Below, piece by piece: positions 15,108-24,850 of a stretch of DNA of 64,000 bases. How positions within the stretch are numbered: position 1 is the first letter of the stretch; the number at the start of each line of letters is the position of its first letter. A program made the position numbers and the translations under genes. The notes under the pieces were generated by a model. The model saw nothing but the letters and a program-made list of their open reading frames with translations. It was not told the DNA's origin and made no database searches. Source of the DNA: Pseudanabaena sp. PCC 6802 (GTDB taxonomy: Bacteria; Cyanobacteriota; Cyanobacteriia; Pseudanabaenales; Pseudanabaenaceae); NCBI RefSeq assembly GCF_000332175.1, contig NZ_KB235914.1, positions 3,902,868 through 3,966,867 on the forward strand, written 5' to 3'.

Positions 15108-16739
15108 GTGACTGCTAAAAACTTCGACGCAGTAGTGATAGGTGCAGGTGCTGCCGGATTGTATACTGCCCTTTCACTTGCTGACAAATCATCGGGCGAT
15201 TCTGCTCAGTGGCAAATTGCTCTCATTGCTAAAGACAATCTCTCCATATCGGCTAGCGACTGGGCGCAGGGCGGTATTGCTGCTGTGGTGGCGGGTGACG
15301 ACTCCCCCAGCTTACATGCCGACGATACGCTCAAGGCTGGCGCTGGTTTATGCGAACCCAGTGCCGTTGCCATTCTAGTTGCTTCAGCAAAGCAACAAAT
15401 TGAAAACCTGCTCGCTCTGGGCGTAGATTTCGATCGCCACGGGCAGTCGCTAGCTGTCACCCTGGAGGCAGCACACTCGCGGCGACGGGTCTTACATGCT
15501 GCCGACGCAACAGGTCGAGCGTTGGTAAGTACGCTAGCTGCTCGAGTTTTGGCTAATCCGAATGTTCATGTTTTTGATTCGACTCTAGCTCTGGATCTTT
15601 ACCTCAATCGGGGTAGATGTGCTGGGGTGTTTTGTGTATCTTTAGCACCGAATAGTATGGTGGAATGCCTGCTGGCTCCTGTGGTAGTGCTGGCAACAGG
15701 TGGTGGTGCTCAGGTGTTTGCTCAGACTACCAATCCGCCGTCTAGTACGGGTGATGGGGTAGCGATCGCCTGGCGAGCAGGTGCTGCAATTAGGGATATG
15801 GAGTTCGTTCAGTTTCATCCTACGGCGTTGGCGGTAGAGGGCGCGCCGCGTTTTTTGATCAGCGAAGCCGTGCGGGGCGAAGGCGCGTATCTAGTTGATG
15901 CCAATGGCAGGCGGTTTGTATTTGACTACGACTCCAGGGGCGAACTGGCTCCCCGCGATATCGTCAGTCGGGCTGTGTTTAAGCACCTGAGTAAAACTGG
16001 CGATTCCACGGTATTTCTAGACTTGCAGGCGATCGCGCCAGAGACGATCTCCCGTCGTTTCCCCAACATTATGCGCATCTGTCAAAATTGGCAGATCGAT
16101 ATTTTTTCAACTCCTATCCCCGTAACACCCGCTGCCCATTACTGCATGGGTGGCATTGTCACGGATACCTATGGAGCCACTTCTATCCCTGGCTTGTATG
16201 CGGTGGGCGAAACTGCAAGTACGGGCGTGCATGGTGCCAACCGTCTCGCCAGTAATTCTTTGCTGGAGTGCTTTGTATTTGGGGCGCGTTTGGCCGAACG
16301 CGTTCGCGATTTACTCGAAGTGTCAGAATTCCCCGCACCCGTGAATTTAGCAAATCTGGATCTGGATTTGTTAGATCGGCAGGCAGATCGAGAGGAGATA
16401 GGGCGTTTGCAAATGTTGAAATCCTCTTTGCAAGAGTTGACCTGGCAAGCGGCGGGAATTTGTCGGAGTGGTGCGGAGCTAGAAACTGCCTTGAGCCAAA
16501 TTCAGGTTTGGCGGCAAGAAATTACAGCTAAAAAGTATAGCGATCGCCTCTGGGTAGAAACCCGCAACCTCATGGACTTTGCCTACTTATTAGTGAGATC
16601 GGCTTTATTTCGCAGCGAGAGCCGTGGCGCTCACTATCGGATCGACTATCCTCAAATCGATCCAGAGTGGCAAGTACATACGGTAATTCAGTTTGAGGAG
16701 ATCTGGCGATCGACACCGCTCGCGTCGCAATCTGCCTAG
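15108..16739 (+). CDS. nadB: L-aspartate oxidase NadB
   Basis: NadB oxidises L-aspartate to iminoaspartate with FAD, the first step of de novo NAD synthesis. The protein shows the FAD-binding GAGAAGL near its start, SDWAQGGIAAVV, the substrate-loop region HSRRRVLHAADATG, VVLATGGGAQVFAQTTNP, MEFVQFHPTAL, and the C-terminal SESRGAHYRIDYP typical of NadB rather than succinate dehydrogenase. GTG 15108 gives 543 aa with the Rossmann strand close to the N-terminus as usual; the frame is open back to ATG 15027, which would add a 27-residue tail. Its 3' end overlaps the convergent Uma2 gene by 4 nt. Confidence 0.92.
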   Translation: MTAKNFDAVVIGAGAAGLYTALSLADKSSGDSAQWQIALIAKDNLSISASDWAQGGIAAVVAGDDSPSLHADDTLKAGAGLCEPSAVAILVASAKQQIENLLALGVDFDRHGQSLAVTLEAAHSRRRVLHAADATGRALVSTLAARVLANPNVHVFDSTLALDLYLNRGRCAGVFCVSLAPNSMVECLLAPVVVLATGGGAQVFAQTTNPPSSTGDGVAIAWRAGAAIRDMEFVQFHPTALAVEGAPRFLISEAVRGEGAYLVDANGRRFVFDYDSRGELAPRDIVSRAVFKHLSKTGDSTVFLDLQAIAPETISRRFPNIMRICQNWQIDIFSTPIPVTPAAHYCMGGIVTDTYGATSIPGLYAVGETASTGVHGANRLASNSLLECFVFGARLAERVRDLLEVSEFPAPVNLANLDLDLLDRQADREEIGRLQMLKSSLQELTWQAAGICRSGAELETALSQIQVWRQEITAKKYSDRLWVETRNLMDFAYLLVRSALFRSESRGAHYRIDYPQIDPEWQVHTVIQFEEIWRSTPLASQSA

Positions 16740-17314
16740 CTCAATATCTGTGACAGATCGAGCATAAAACCAGGCAATACATCTTCACCTGAAAGCTTAG
16801 TTGGTGAATTTAAAACTTCTACGGGGCGATCGTGGCGATAAACTTCAACGATTTTTGTTTTTGAGTCAATTAGCCATCCTAAACGCAGTCCGTTGGCTAA
16901 GTATTCCAGCATTTTTGCCTGAATGGTATCTAGCCTGTCGCTTTCAGAGCGGATTTCAACCGCAAAATCGGGACATAGGGGTAAAAACTTTTTTCTTTGC
17001 TCTGGTAAAAGAGCTTGCCATCGCCCTACGGTAATCCAAGCAGCATCAGGAGAGCGCGTCGCACCATTAGGTAGTCTAAAGCCAGTGGAAGAGTCGTAGA
17101 CTTTGCCAAGTTTAGTTTGTTGGTTCCAATACCAGAGTTGGCCGTTGACATCTGAGTTGCGCTCGCCTGTATCTCCACCTGTAGGCGGCATAATTACTAA
17201 TTCTCCCGTAGACATTCGCTCCAGTCTTAAGTCAGGATTTTGGATTGCTAGCAACAAAAACTGCTCTTCGGTCACTGCGATCGCTGGATTCCAATTAAGC
17301 GCATGCGCATACAT
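16736..17314 (-). CDS. Uma2 family (DUF820) PD-(D/E)XK nuclease-like protein
   Basis: A 192-aa protein of the Uma2/DUF820 family, highly expanded in cyanobacteria and predicted to have a restriction-endonuclease fold. Visible landmarks are RSPDAAWI (about 97-104), a catalytic-type FAVEIRSESDRLDTIQAKM (about 128-146; Asp earlier, then E-x-R/K) and GWLIDSKTKIVEVYR (about 156-170). The biological role is not established; members travel as singletons and are often linked to mobile DNA. Convergent with nadB (4-nt overlap). A second Uma2 gene is at 42177. Confidence 0.85.
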   Translation of the reverse strand: MYAHALNWNPAIAVTEEQFLLLAIQNPDLRLERMSTGELVIMPPTGGDTGERNSDVNGQLWYWNQQTKLGKVYDSSTGFRLPNGATRSPDAAWITVGRWQALLPEQRKKFLPLCPDFAVEIRSESDRLDTIQAKMLEYLANGLRLGWLIDSKTKIVEVYRHDRPVEVLNSPTKLSGEDVLPGFMLDLSQILS

Positions 17315-17375
17315 ACACTGCTATACCTTAATCAATTAGATCTTCAATACACTTAATTTTATAGCAGCCTCAAGG

Positions 17376-18638
17376 TTACTGACGTTTTGCCGCTAATCTT
17401 GCCTGCCTCTCATCTCTAGATTCAGATCTTGTCGGCCTTGAATTGGGAGAGCGATCGTTTCTTTTGGGCTGGAGGGGAATCACTTCCGCGCTCGACACTT
17501 CGCGGGCAGAGCGCACGAGCAGTCCCGCTACAATCAGACTCGATAGCATGGAACTGCCGCCGTAACTAATCAGCGGGAATGGTAGGCCCGTAGTAGGCAG
17601 CGCTCCTGACGCAACGCCAATATTCAAGAAAGATTGCCCCACTAACAATACTGTCGTGCCAATCGCGACCAGACTAACAATGCGATCCTTACTCTTGAGA
17701 GCTACGCGCAAGCCGATCGCGCCAAAAATTAAAATTGCGACAATCAGGACAATTCCACCAATTAGGCCGAATTCTTCTGCAAAAACACCAAAAATGAAGT
17801 CAGTGTCTTGAATGGGTAAATATAACTTCATGCCTGACATGCCATAACCCACACCCGTAATACCGCCGGAACCAATTGCCATCAGGCTTTGGGATAGTTG
17901 ATATCCGTCACCTGCTCGATCCAGCCAGGGATTTAAAAAGGACAGGATGCGCTTAAGCTGATATGGCTTTGAAGCTATGCTAGCGACGGCCACTATAACT
18001 CCGAGAGCAGCAGTACCAAGTAGTTGCGACATGGGCAACCCTGCCCCCAGAGCGATCGTCCAGAGCGTGATGCCGCACAAGGCTGTCATGCTCAGGCTGG
18101 GTTGCAGGAGAATACCAGCAAGGGCGATCGCAAATATCGCCAGCCACAGCAGGCGCAATTGCCACTTAGTTTGTTGCCAACGCCCAAACAGTTGAGCAGC
18201 TTGCAGTACTAAAAATGGCTTGATTAACTCAGAAGGTTGGATTAAAAACGATCCAAATTTGATCCAGCGGGTTGATTCGTTTCTAGTTTCGCCAACACTA
18301 GTATGGGTAGCAAACAGGAGGGCTAGAGCAATAAATAGGCCAACACTAGCAACCTTGAGTGTAGTCCGCAGGGGTAAATGGACTATGATGCCAAACAAAA
18401 ACAGTCCGATCGTAATCCATATCAACTGTGCTTTGAAGTAATAAAGCCCGTCTTTGATGTTGGGATCGGCAGCAGCGGAGGCAAAGGAAGCAGAGAACAT
18501 AATCGCTAACCCTGCCAGTAACCATAGGAAAGTCATCCACCGTAGCAATCTAGCTTCGGCTGCCCAATTTCCTACTGTGGGATCGAAAAATGGAATTAGT
18601 CGCAGTATTTTCACGAGAGCTATGCGTGTGAAGGACAA
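17376..18638 (-). CDS. ftsW: FtsW-type SEDS peptidoglycan glycosyltransferase
   Basis: SEDS proteins polymerise lipid II; FtsW acts at the division septum with its cognate penicillin-binding protein. The 420-aa product has about ten hydrophobic segments. The signature PTTGLPFPLISYGGSSML (about 358-375) near the C-terminus and GSGGITGVGYGMS before it are characteristic. A basic, disordered tail of about 35 residues follows the last helix. FtsW is preferred over RodA because of the SYGGSSML motif and tail; the two are hard to separate without a tree. It is divergent from the downstream hydrolase gene. Confidence 0.85.
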   Translation of the reverse strand: MSFTRIALVKILRLIPFFDPTVGNWAAEARLLRWMTFLWLLAGLAIMFSASFASAAADPNIKDGLYYFKAQLIWITIGLFLFGIIVHLPLRTTLKVASVGLFIALALLFATHTSVGETRNESTRWIKFGSFLIQPSELIKPFLVLQAAQLFGRWQQTKWQLRLLWLAIFAIALAGILLQPSLSMTALCGITLWTIALGAGLPMSQLLGTAALGVIVAVASIASKPYQLKRILSFLNPWLDRAGDGYQLSQSLMAIGSGGITGVGYGMSGMKLYLPIQDTDFIFGVFAEEFGLIGGIVLIVAILIFGAIGLRVALKSKDRIVSLVAIGTTVLLVGQSFLNIGVASGALPTTGLPFPLISYGGSSMLSSLIVAGLLVRSAREVSSAEVIPLQPKRNDRSPNSRPTRSESRDERQARLAAKRQ

Positions 18639-18796
18639 TGCAAACGTATTAGTTTACATGGCGGATTCGATCGTGCCACGAAACGCACTTAAGAATTAAC
18701 ACAGAAACAGCAAATTTTAAATAGTTATACCAAATAAGCCAAATAAACCATAAAGTGTATCGATGATCTCTGAGATGGCTTCAGTACAGCGATCGC

Positions 18797-18802
18797 TATA
18801 AT
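18797..18802 (+). promoter_or_regulatory. Candidate -10 box of the alpha/beta hydrolase gene
   Basis: A perfect TATAAT 28 nt before ATG 18831, in the divergent ftsW/hydrolase interval. No good -35 box is found 17 nt upstream (GATGGC occupies the position), so promoter strength is uncertain. Confidence 0.4.
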
Positions 18803-18830
18803 ACGGACAACAAACTCGTGGTTGCCTCGC

Positions 18831-19700
18831 ATGTCTCCGTCAAAATTATTAGTGCAAATCCAGGCTCATCGCCAAATTTTAAATCTGCCGCACATCGACC
18901 TCAGCTATTTGGAGTGGAACCAGGGACAGGAGCCGCTGCTTTTGCTGCACGGGTTGGCTGATAGTAGCGCGGTATGGCTGAGTTTGGCAGAATCTTTGCA
19001 GGATCGCTACCATATTATCGCCCCAGATTTACGCGGACATGGAGACAGCAGCAAACCTGCCAATGGCTACCGTTGTGGCGATATCATTGCCGATTTAGAA
19101 GCTTTAATGGATAGCGCTGGCTGGCGATCGACCCATGCGATCGCTCATTCCTGGTCGGCTAAAGTGGTGGCGGTGTGGGCCAGACAAAAACCACAGCGCT
19201 TGCGCAGCGCGATCCTGGTCGATCCGTTTTTCATCGATCGCATGCCCAATTGGCTGGGATTGACCCTACCGATTATTTATCGCACGCTGCCCTTCCTCAA
19301 AACGATGGGGCCATTTGCCAGCTACGAGCTAGCAGAACAACAGGCACGCCAGCTCAAACAGTATCGAGGTTGGAGCGATCTTCAGCAGGCGGTATTCCGA
19401 GCCAGCATGGAACAGAAACCGAACGGACGGTGGGGCAGCAAGTTTGTCGTACAGGCTAGGGATGAGATCTTTGAGGACACAATGCAGGTAACAGGGCTGA
19501 CGGAGCCATTGGAGATTCCTACTCTTTTCCTCCAACCAGACGGAGGCTTGAATCGCCTGGAATGGCAGCTAAAGTCCTATCGCACTTACCTCAAAAATCT
19601 ACAGATTCAAAAAATACCTGGCAACCACTGGACTTTTTTGGTAGAACCACTAGCATTTAACCAGGCTGTAGCCGATTTTCTAGAGAAGCACAGTGCTTGA
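18831..19700 (+). CDS. Alpha/beta hydrolase
   Basis: A 289-aa hydrolase of the alpha/beta fold. The oxyanion motif LLLLHGLADSS lies at about 37-47, the PDLRGHGDS loop at about 66-74, and the nucleophile elbow reads AHSWS at about 105-109, where Gly is usual on both sides of HS. The final His sits in IPGNHWTFL, and a candidate acid lies in LFLQPDGG. The substrate is unknown; haloperoxidase/esterase-like members look similar. ATG 18831 is preferred over TTG 18822. It is divergent from ftsW and convergent with glgC. Confidence 0.85.
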   Translation: MSPSKLLVQIQAHRQILNLPHIDLSYLEWNQGQEPLLLLHGLADSSAVWLSLAESLQDRYHIIAPDLRGHGDSSKPANGYRCGDIIADLEALMDSAGWRSTHAIAHSWSAKVVAVWARQKPQRLRSAILVDPFFIDRMPNWLGLTLPIIYRTLPFLKTMGPFASYELAEQQARQLKQYRGWSDLQQAVFRASMEQKPNGRWGSKFVVQARDEIFEDTMQVTGLTEPLEIPTLFLQPDGGLNRLEWQLKSYRTYLKNLQIQKIPGNHWTFLVEPLAFNQAVADFLEKHSA

Positions 19701-19760
19701 AATAACTGCATCATCTATTGACAGGGACGGCAATGGCTTGCGCCGCCTCGATACTGGTCT

Positions 19761-19813
19761 GGTTAGGGCAGGCACGAGGCACTGCCCCTACAGCCCCTAT
19801 AATTATCGTTGCA
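19761..19813. repeat. Dispersed repeat, family C (short relative)
   Basis: GGTTAGGGCAGGCACGAGGC, actgcccctacag and ataattatcg match parts of the copies at 11208, 37377 and 56397. It occupies the convergent gap between the hydrolase and glgC, and is non-coding. Confidence 0.55.
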
Positions 19814-19831
19814 TTTTTGCGAGGCGATCGC

Positions 19832-21127
19832 CTAAATCGTCGTGTAATCCGGGATGGTCGCGCCCTTGAGCACCACCACTATCCCATTGCAAATGCAATA
19901 TCCCTTGTCCTCGCAACTAGTAGTGTCCTGAATCCCTTCCTTGTTGATAATCTGTACGTGCTTGCCGATCCGCGCGTTCTTGTCCACGATCGCGCGCCGG
20001 ATAATCGTATTCTCACCAATTCCTATCGGTATCTTACCCGCACGCAAGTCTGCCGCGCGCTCTTCCTCCGTTTGGTAAAAGTCGCTCCCCATCAACAAAG
20101 AGTCTTCAATCGTACAGCCACTACTCACCTGCACCCGCACGCCCAACACCGAATGATTCACCGTGGAGCGATCGATAATGCAGCCATCGCTGATCATCGA
20201 ATCCCTCACCTGACATTCCAATACCTTAGTCGGGGGCAAATACCTCGGTCGGGTATATATCGGCGCGTCTTCCTCATACAAGCTAAACGGTGCCTTGGGA
20301 TGCTTCGTCAAGTCTAAATTAGCATTGTAAAATGCTTCTATCGTTCCGATGTCCTCCCAATAATCCATGAACAGGTGTGCCTGTACGTTCCGTCCTGAAG
20401 CGATCGCTCCCGGAATGATTTCTTTGCCAAAATCCGTGTGTTCTTTTTGTTGATTCAGCAGATCGATCATGGCTTCACGCTTGAACACGTAAATCCCCAT
20501 CGAGGCAATGTAGGGATTATCTTTGGCTGCTGCCGCATCCAAACCCAGAGTGGTAGTATCCACCTTCATGCTCTCCAGTTCATCACCCTTGGGCTTTTCT
20601 TTGAAATCCACCACTCGACCGGACTCGTCAATTTTCAGCAAGCCAAATGCCGATGCTTTCTTCTGGTCTACGGGTAGCACCGAGAGGGTAATGTCAGCAT
20701 CAGTGCTGCGATGGCGCTCCACAAACTGGCGGTAGTCCATGCGATAAAGTTGGTCGCCGGAGAGGATGAGAAAGTCTCGCACCGCCCACGACTCCAATAA
20801 CCAGAGATACTGGCGCACGGCATCGGCTGTACCTTGGAACCAGCCTGGATTGTCGGGGGTTTGCTGCGCCGCGAGAATATCGACAAACCCGTCAGAAAAG
20901 GAGGACGGACGGTAGGTTTGATTAATATGGCGGTTGAGTGAGGTAGAGTTAAATTGCGTCAAGACATAGATCTTTTCCATGCCGGAGTTGAGGCAGTTGC
21001 TGACCGGGATGTCGATGAGGCGATATTTGCCCCCCAGTGGCACTGCTGGTTTAGCGCGCCGTTTTGTAAGGGGATAGAGGCGCGAACCTTGTCCGCCGCC
21101 CAAAATTACCGACAGTACGTCTTTCAT
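19832..21127 (-). CDS. glgC: Glucose-1-phosphate adenylyltransferase GlgC
   Basis: GlgC makes ADP-glucose from glucose-1-phosphate and ATP, the committed step of glycogen synthesis. The 431-aa length is normal for cyanobacteria. The N-terminal nucleotidyltransferase domain begins [20 protein letters not shown] (8-27), with [20 protein letters not shown] next, then [15 protein letters not shown] (about 117-131); the C-terminal left-handed beta-helix carries the [15 protein letters not shown] and [13 protein letters not shown] repeats. Members of this family are activated by 3-phosphoglycerate and inhibited by phosphate. The long plus-strand frame across its 3' half is an antisense by-product. 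Confidence 0.96.
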   Translation of the reverse strand: MKDVLSVILGGGQGSRLYPLTKRRAKPAVPLGGKYRLIDIPVSNCLNSGMEKIYVLTQFNSTSLNRHINQTYRPSSFSDGFVDILAAQQTPDNPGWFQGTADAVRQYLWLLESWAVRDFLILSGDQLYRMDYRQFVERHRSTDADITLSVLPVDQKKASAFGLLKIDESGRVVDFKEKPKGDELESMKVDTTTLGLDAAAAKDNPYIASMGIYVFKREAMIDLLNQQKEHTDFGKEIIPGAIASGRNVQAHLFMDYWEDIGTIEAFYNANLDLTKHPKAPFSLYEEDAPIYTRPRYLPPTKVLECQVRDSMISDGCIIDRSTVNHSVLGVRVQVSSGCTIEDSLLMGSDFYQTEEERAADLRAGKIPIGIGENTIIRRAIVDKNARIGKHVQIINKEGIQDTTSCEDKGYCICNGIVVVLKGATIPDYTTI

Positions 21128-21278
21128 AATAGGTTGTTTAACTTCTAGTTGCCTTGACTTGCTTGCTCCTTCTTATTCTCTGTCTTTGTTGTTACCGTTG
21201 GCAAGGTCATCGATCGCACCCATTATGTTAGGTGGGGCACGTGAGGGCAGACACTATAGATCTGCCCCTACAGTAGTA

Positions 21279-22985
21279 CTATTTACCGCCTTTTTTGAGG
21301 GCGAGGAGTAGTTCAAACCTGCTGGTAGACTTGTCGGGCATGACGGCTGTACCAGCTATCCCCCGTACTGAACTAATAAAGGCATTAGCTTCTGGTGGAA
21401 CTTCAGATTTTACAGTTGGCACTTTTTCAGTAATCAACGCCCAGGTTTTGTCTGCATCCAGGTAAAAATAGCCAAGGTTAGGACTTAAAAGCGAACCTGT
21501 AATAGTCTTAAATGCTTGGCTGCTATCGAGAGCGTTAGCAGGCTTTGTAGCTAGTGCATTTGCCAAAGGCCCAGCCGTAACAAAAAATGCATCTTGTGCG
21601 TACCAACCATGACTAATGACGTTTTGGGCACCAGGGAACGACCACTGCGTCACTGCAACACCACTAACATCTTTAGTCTCTACCGTGCCACTATTGCTTT
21701 TGATGTAGTCATCCAACTTCTTCAGCAAAGCTTCAGCCGCAGGACGGTTGCTGGTTTGGAAAACCAAAGCAGGGGCAGCTCCAACTGGAGCTAGAACCCC
21801 TTCGCTGTTGGTAATGCCAGCCAGCGCAAACTCACCATCCATCCATCCAAAGATATCCTTGTCAACATCGATCGCTAGGGGTGACGACTTGGCCTGCTGC
21901 CTTACCTCAGTCAGGGCTGTTTTCAGTTCGGGAATTTTCTCCGCATCTTGAGTAAATTGTTCCCACCGTGCTTTGATATTTACACCTGAAATTAAGGCAA
22001 ATGTCTCAGATGGGAACTGGGCGATCACTTTGCCTGGAGATGGCTTGAATTCAACCTTCAAGTAATTAGGGTCGATCTTGGTAACGCCCTTTAATCTAAT
22101 GCCATCACCATCTATGCCCACACCAACATTGACAGATTTGATCAACTTCAGTTGCTCTAAAGATGCTTGGGGGATTTGAGCAGCCTCAGGATTAAGAGCA
22201 GTCAACTGCTGCACGGCATCGGGGAAGTTGGGCATGTAGAACTGAATAACTGGATTCTTAAGCTCCAAGTTCTCGGCAGTCAATGAATTAGCAACAGATG
22301 CCCCACCTTTATAGGTGTCGATCGCTTTTTCTAGTGAGGCTTTCTGGGGTGCTAGTACGAGAAAATTATCCACAAAGGCATAGATCGTCGGTTGGCCGGT
22401 ACTGCCTGTTTCCTCATTAATTTGAATGCCCCTATAGTCAATTTGCTGGAATTTCTGGTTGTTCTTAGACTTTGTCTTTTCTATAAATTGGTTAGCCTTC
22501 TCCTTGTCTTTTATTTCAACCACAAATAGCAGATTGGGTTCGCCTTTACCTGTGGTTGCAGGGGCTTCTTGAGCAAGGCTGCTAGTCGAGACAGGCAACG
22601 CACGTAACTGGCTGCGGTTGGACTGCGATACGGCAGGTTTGCCAGGTAGGATCGCAAACATAATGTTACCTGCCCAGGGTTTGATGTCTTTTTCAAAGTC
22701 AACTTCATTCTTAGCGGCTGATGCCTGAATTTGCTTTAAGGCCTCATCAAAGATTTTTTTGGTCTCAGGCGTTTGGAACTGCTCTAATTGCGACCAAGCT
22801 GCTCCATCAGTAGAGATAGAGGCAGCCATAATTACCTGCTGGGGTACGATCTTTGCCGCGCTAACTACCTGGGCTGGCCCCAGCGTGATATTGTTTTTGA
22901 AGTAGAAGTAGGCTCCTGCCCCCCCTGCTGCGACAATTGCCGCGCCAACTACGGGTACCAGGATATTTGATTTTTTTTCAGACAT
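21279..22985 (-). CDS. DUF3352 domain protein
   Basis: A 568-aa protein of the cyanobacterial DUF3352 family. An N-terminal hydrophobic segment (about 10-30, VPVVGAAIVAAGGAGAYFYF) anchors it with a large extracytoplasmic domain, rich in alternating strands and helices and with few Cys. The opening of the domain (KIVPQQVIMAASISTDGAAW) and a repeated pattern (KANQFIEKT..., AEALLKKLDDYIKS...) suggest two similar halves. Function is not established for the family. It is a single gene between glgC and the alkyltransferase-like gene. Confidence 0.85.
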   Translation of the reverse strand: MSEKKSNILVPVVGAAIVAAGGAGAYFYFKNNITLGPAQVVSAAKIVPQQVIMAASISTDGAAWSQLEQFQTPETKKIFDEALKQIQASAAKNEVDFEKDIKPWAGNIMFAILPGKPAVSQSNRSQLRALPVSTSSLAQEAPATTGKGEPNLLFVVEIKDKEKANQFIEKTKSKNNQKFQQIDYRGIQINEETGSTGQPTIYAFVDNFLVLAPQKASLEKAIDTYKGGASVANSLTAENLELKNPVIQFYMPNFPDAVQQLTALNPEAAQIPQASLEQLKLIKSVNVGVGIDGDGIRLKGVTKIDPNYLKVEFKPSPGKVIAQFPSETFALISGVNIKARWEQFTQDAEKIPELKTALTEVRQQAKSSPLAIDVDKDIFGWMDGEFALAGITNSEGVLAPVGAAPALVFQTSNRPAAEALLKKLDDYIKSNSGTVETKDVSGVAVTQWSFPGAQNVISHGWYAQDAFFVTAGPLANALATKPANALDSSQAFKTITGSLLSPNLGYFYLDADKTWALITEKVPTVKSEVPPEANAFISSVRGIAGTAVMPDKSTSRFELLLALKKGGK

Positions 22986-23190
22986 AACAATTTAACTGGG
23001 TTTACCTTAATTTTTTAGTTTACTATTCGGGCAATTTCAGGATCGGTGACGTAGCTCACTGCCTTTAGGTAACACCAAATAGTACAGAATCTATTCAATT
23101 AATGCCAATTCTTCAACATCGAACTACAGCAGTTATTGTAGTCGAGCCTACCTGAAATTTTACAAAGCTTTAATTTTGCTGAGTACCTGA

Positions 23191-23517
23191 TTAATTACCC
23201 AGCGATCGCGGCTGCCAGCGAAACTGCCGCAGGTTAACTTTACCGTCAACGCTGAATGTGATGCCTTCCTGTTCGAGCAGCGATCGCTGGAGGTAATCGG
23301 CTCCACGTCGCAGGGGGGAGTAGGATATTTCGCCTTTGGCATTAATGACGCGATGCCAGGGGATATCAGAGGAGGGGGTATCGATCTGGAAAAGGGCGTA
23401 ACCAACTAACCTGGCTTTGCCAACTAGATCGGACAACTCGGCAATCTGCCCGTAGGTCGCCACCTGACCTTTCGGGATCTGGCGCACTACGTCATAGATG
23501 CGATCGTAGGTAGACAT
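23191..23517 (-). CDS. Alkyltransferase-like (ATL) DNA repair protein
   Basis: A 108-aa member of the O6-methylguanine-DNA methyltransferase family. The active-site Cys of the PCHR motif is replaced by Trp: IPWHRVINAKGEISY (about 50-64). This defines ATL proteins, which bind alkylated guanine, flip it and mark it for nucleotide-excision repair instead of repairing it directly. The N-terminal winged-helix part (YDRIYDVVRQIPKGQVATYG) is intact and the length is normal. It stands alone. Confidence 0.9.
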   Translation of the reverse strand: MSTYDRIYDVVRQIPKGQVATYGQIAELSDLVGKARLVGYALFQIDTPSSDIPWHRVINAKGEISYSPLRRGADYLQRSLLEQEGITFSVDGKVNLRQFRWQPRSLGN

Positions 23518-23593
23518 TATGTTTAATTTGAGTTTGGGTTAGCGATTTGCTAAAGTCCTTGCATGGGAACAAAAGATAACTGTATTTTGGCGG

Positions 23594-24289
23594 TCAATCG
23601 CCAGAAATGAATGTTTTCATTGTCCATCTCCCATTGACCTGAATAAAAACCGCGCGATAGTCTATCGGACTGCGAACTTCTTGATGTAGTACGTATCCCT
23701 CCTTATTATTGGGAGTAGTAATCTTTATCCATTGAGAATCTCTATATTCCTGATTTCGTTGCACGATGTCATGGGATAATGTTTCTACTACTGGAGCATT
23801 AGCACTGGGAGTTTTTCTCAGAGGAACGTTGGGTTTAATAACTACTACGTTAGTAAAAGCATCTAGCTTGTCTGGAAATTTACAGAAAACGTAGGGCGTG
23901 CAAAATGTCTTTTGGCCGCGATCGCTAGATTCAAATACCCCACCGAGCGCTAGTACTTCAATCAAATCTCCCCAGATAGCATGGTTGGGATCGCTAAAGC
24001 CGGAGTGCTTCTTGAAATCTGCTAAACCTTCACCGCGACCAAAGGTATATTTGATATCAGGTGCGGTAATGCTAAAAATGTAGTTCTTATCCCGTCGCCT
24101 GGCAGCAGCTAATAACTCCTTGCGAAAAGATTGGAATGATGGATCGGTTGCGCCTTCGTCAATGGGCTGAAGCTTCTCTGCCCAAGCATCCCCTTTATAT
24201 AGGCTCCCTACGAGCGATAGGCTGAATAGCGTTACTCCTAAAAGTATTGGTCTGGCTATTAGGAATCTAGACTTACTCAAATATTTCAA
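23594..24289 (-). CDS. Exported SH3-domain protein
   Basis: A 231-aa protein with a signal peptide (about 8-35, PILLGVTLFSLSLVGSLYKG then AWA). The C-terminal half has a bacterial SH3-like fold: VVVIKPNVPLRKTPSANAPV, then SQWIKITTPNNKEGYVLHQE. Such domains usually bind cell-wall peptides in the periplasm. The first half (about 40-140) contains an NTF2-like pattern of helices and is not further recognised. It lies between the ATL gene and a ParD-like gene, all on the minus strand but not obviously one unit. Confidence 0.75.
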   Translation of the reverse strand: MKYLSKSRFLIARPILLGVTLFSLSLVGSLYKGDAWAEKLQPIDEGATDPSFQSFRKELLAAARRRDKNYIFSITAPDIKYTFGRGEGLADFKKHSGFSDPNHAIWGDLIEVLALGGVFESSDRGQKTFCTPYVFCKFPDKLDAFTNVVVIKPNVPLRKTPSANAPVVETLSHDIVQRNQEYRDSQWIKITTPNNKEGYVLHQEVRSPIDYRAVFIQVNGRWTMKTFISGD

Positions 24290-24338
24290 CTTTCGTTAGA
24301 CTCCTCAAATAAAGATGATAAGTTACAGTGAGGCATAC

Positions 24339-24593
24339 CTAATGCGATCGCTGGAAGCGCTCCAGTATTTGATGCACAAATGTCTCTCCATCAATTGGAG
24401 CGGTATGATTTGAGACGGCAACTGCTTCTTCGATTTTTCTCCTGGTATCCTCAACCCATTTCAAATTGTAGCGATCGTATTCATCCAATAAACGTAGGAG
24501 AATTTCCAGAACTTCTTCGGCAGAACGGTACTTACCAGCCTGAATCTTAGATTGAATAAAGTGTTCTTGAGCGGGGGGAAGACTAATGCTCAT
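24339..24593 (-). CDS. ParD-like antitoxin (orphan)
   Basis: An 84-aa protein: MSISLPPAQEHFIQSKIQAG with KYRSAEEVLEILLRLLDEY matches the ribbon-helix-helix ParD/CopG antitoxin family, in which the N-terminal strand binds DNA and the C-terminus covers a ParE toxin. No ParE gene follows: the next gene downstream is the SH3 protein. It may have lost its toxin. A truncated ParE-like frame occurs elsewhere in the window (32970). Confidence 0.75.
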   Translation of the reverse strand: MSISLPPAQEHFIQSKIQAGKYRSAEEVLEILLRLLDEYDRYNLKWVEDTRRKIEEAVAVSNHTAPIDGETFVHQILERFQRSH

Positions 24594-24690
24594 AGTATGT
24601 TTGCAGCTAATCTGCCTACCATTTTAAACCAGCGAGTGAGTGGAGGGGGCGTAGCCCCCTCCACTCACTCAAAACTTTTGTTTCGATCTG

Positions 24691-24850
24691 CTATAGCGTT
24701 TTTCAACTGAGAACAGGTTTTATTGACGGGGTGAAGGGGTTCCACACGGCAGTGGCTCTAGCGGGGAACCCCCAAGACCGCCCTGCCTCCCCTTCTTGGG
24801 GGCAATGCCCCCAAACCCCCTAATCTTTCCGATCTGAAAAACGCTATAGC
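24691..24850. repeat. Dispersed palindromic repeat, family A (long copy 3)
   Basis: Starts CTATAGCGTTTTTCAACTGA and ends TCTGAAAAACGCTATAGC. It carries an extra central block (ccacacggcagtggctctag and onward) also found, inverted, in the copy at 48394 but missing in copies 1, 2 and 4. The right end touches the stop codon of the MliC-like gene and could serve as its terminator-like hairpin. Confidence 0.85.

Noticed and set aside
19718-20317. 199-codon plus-strand frame
   Set aside because: It is antisense to the 3' half of glgC, whose protein is clearly conserved; composition is Arg/His-rich as expected for a shadow frame.
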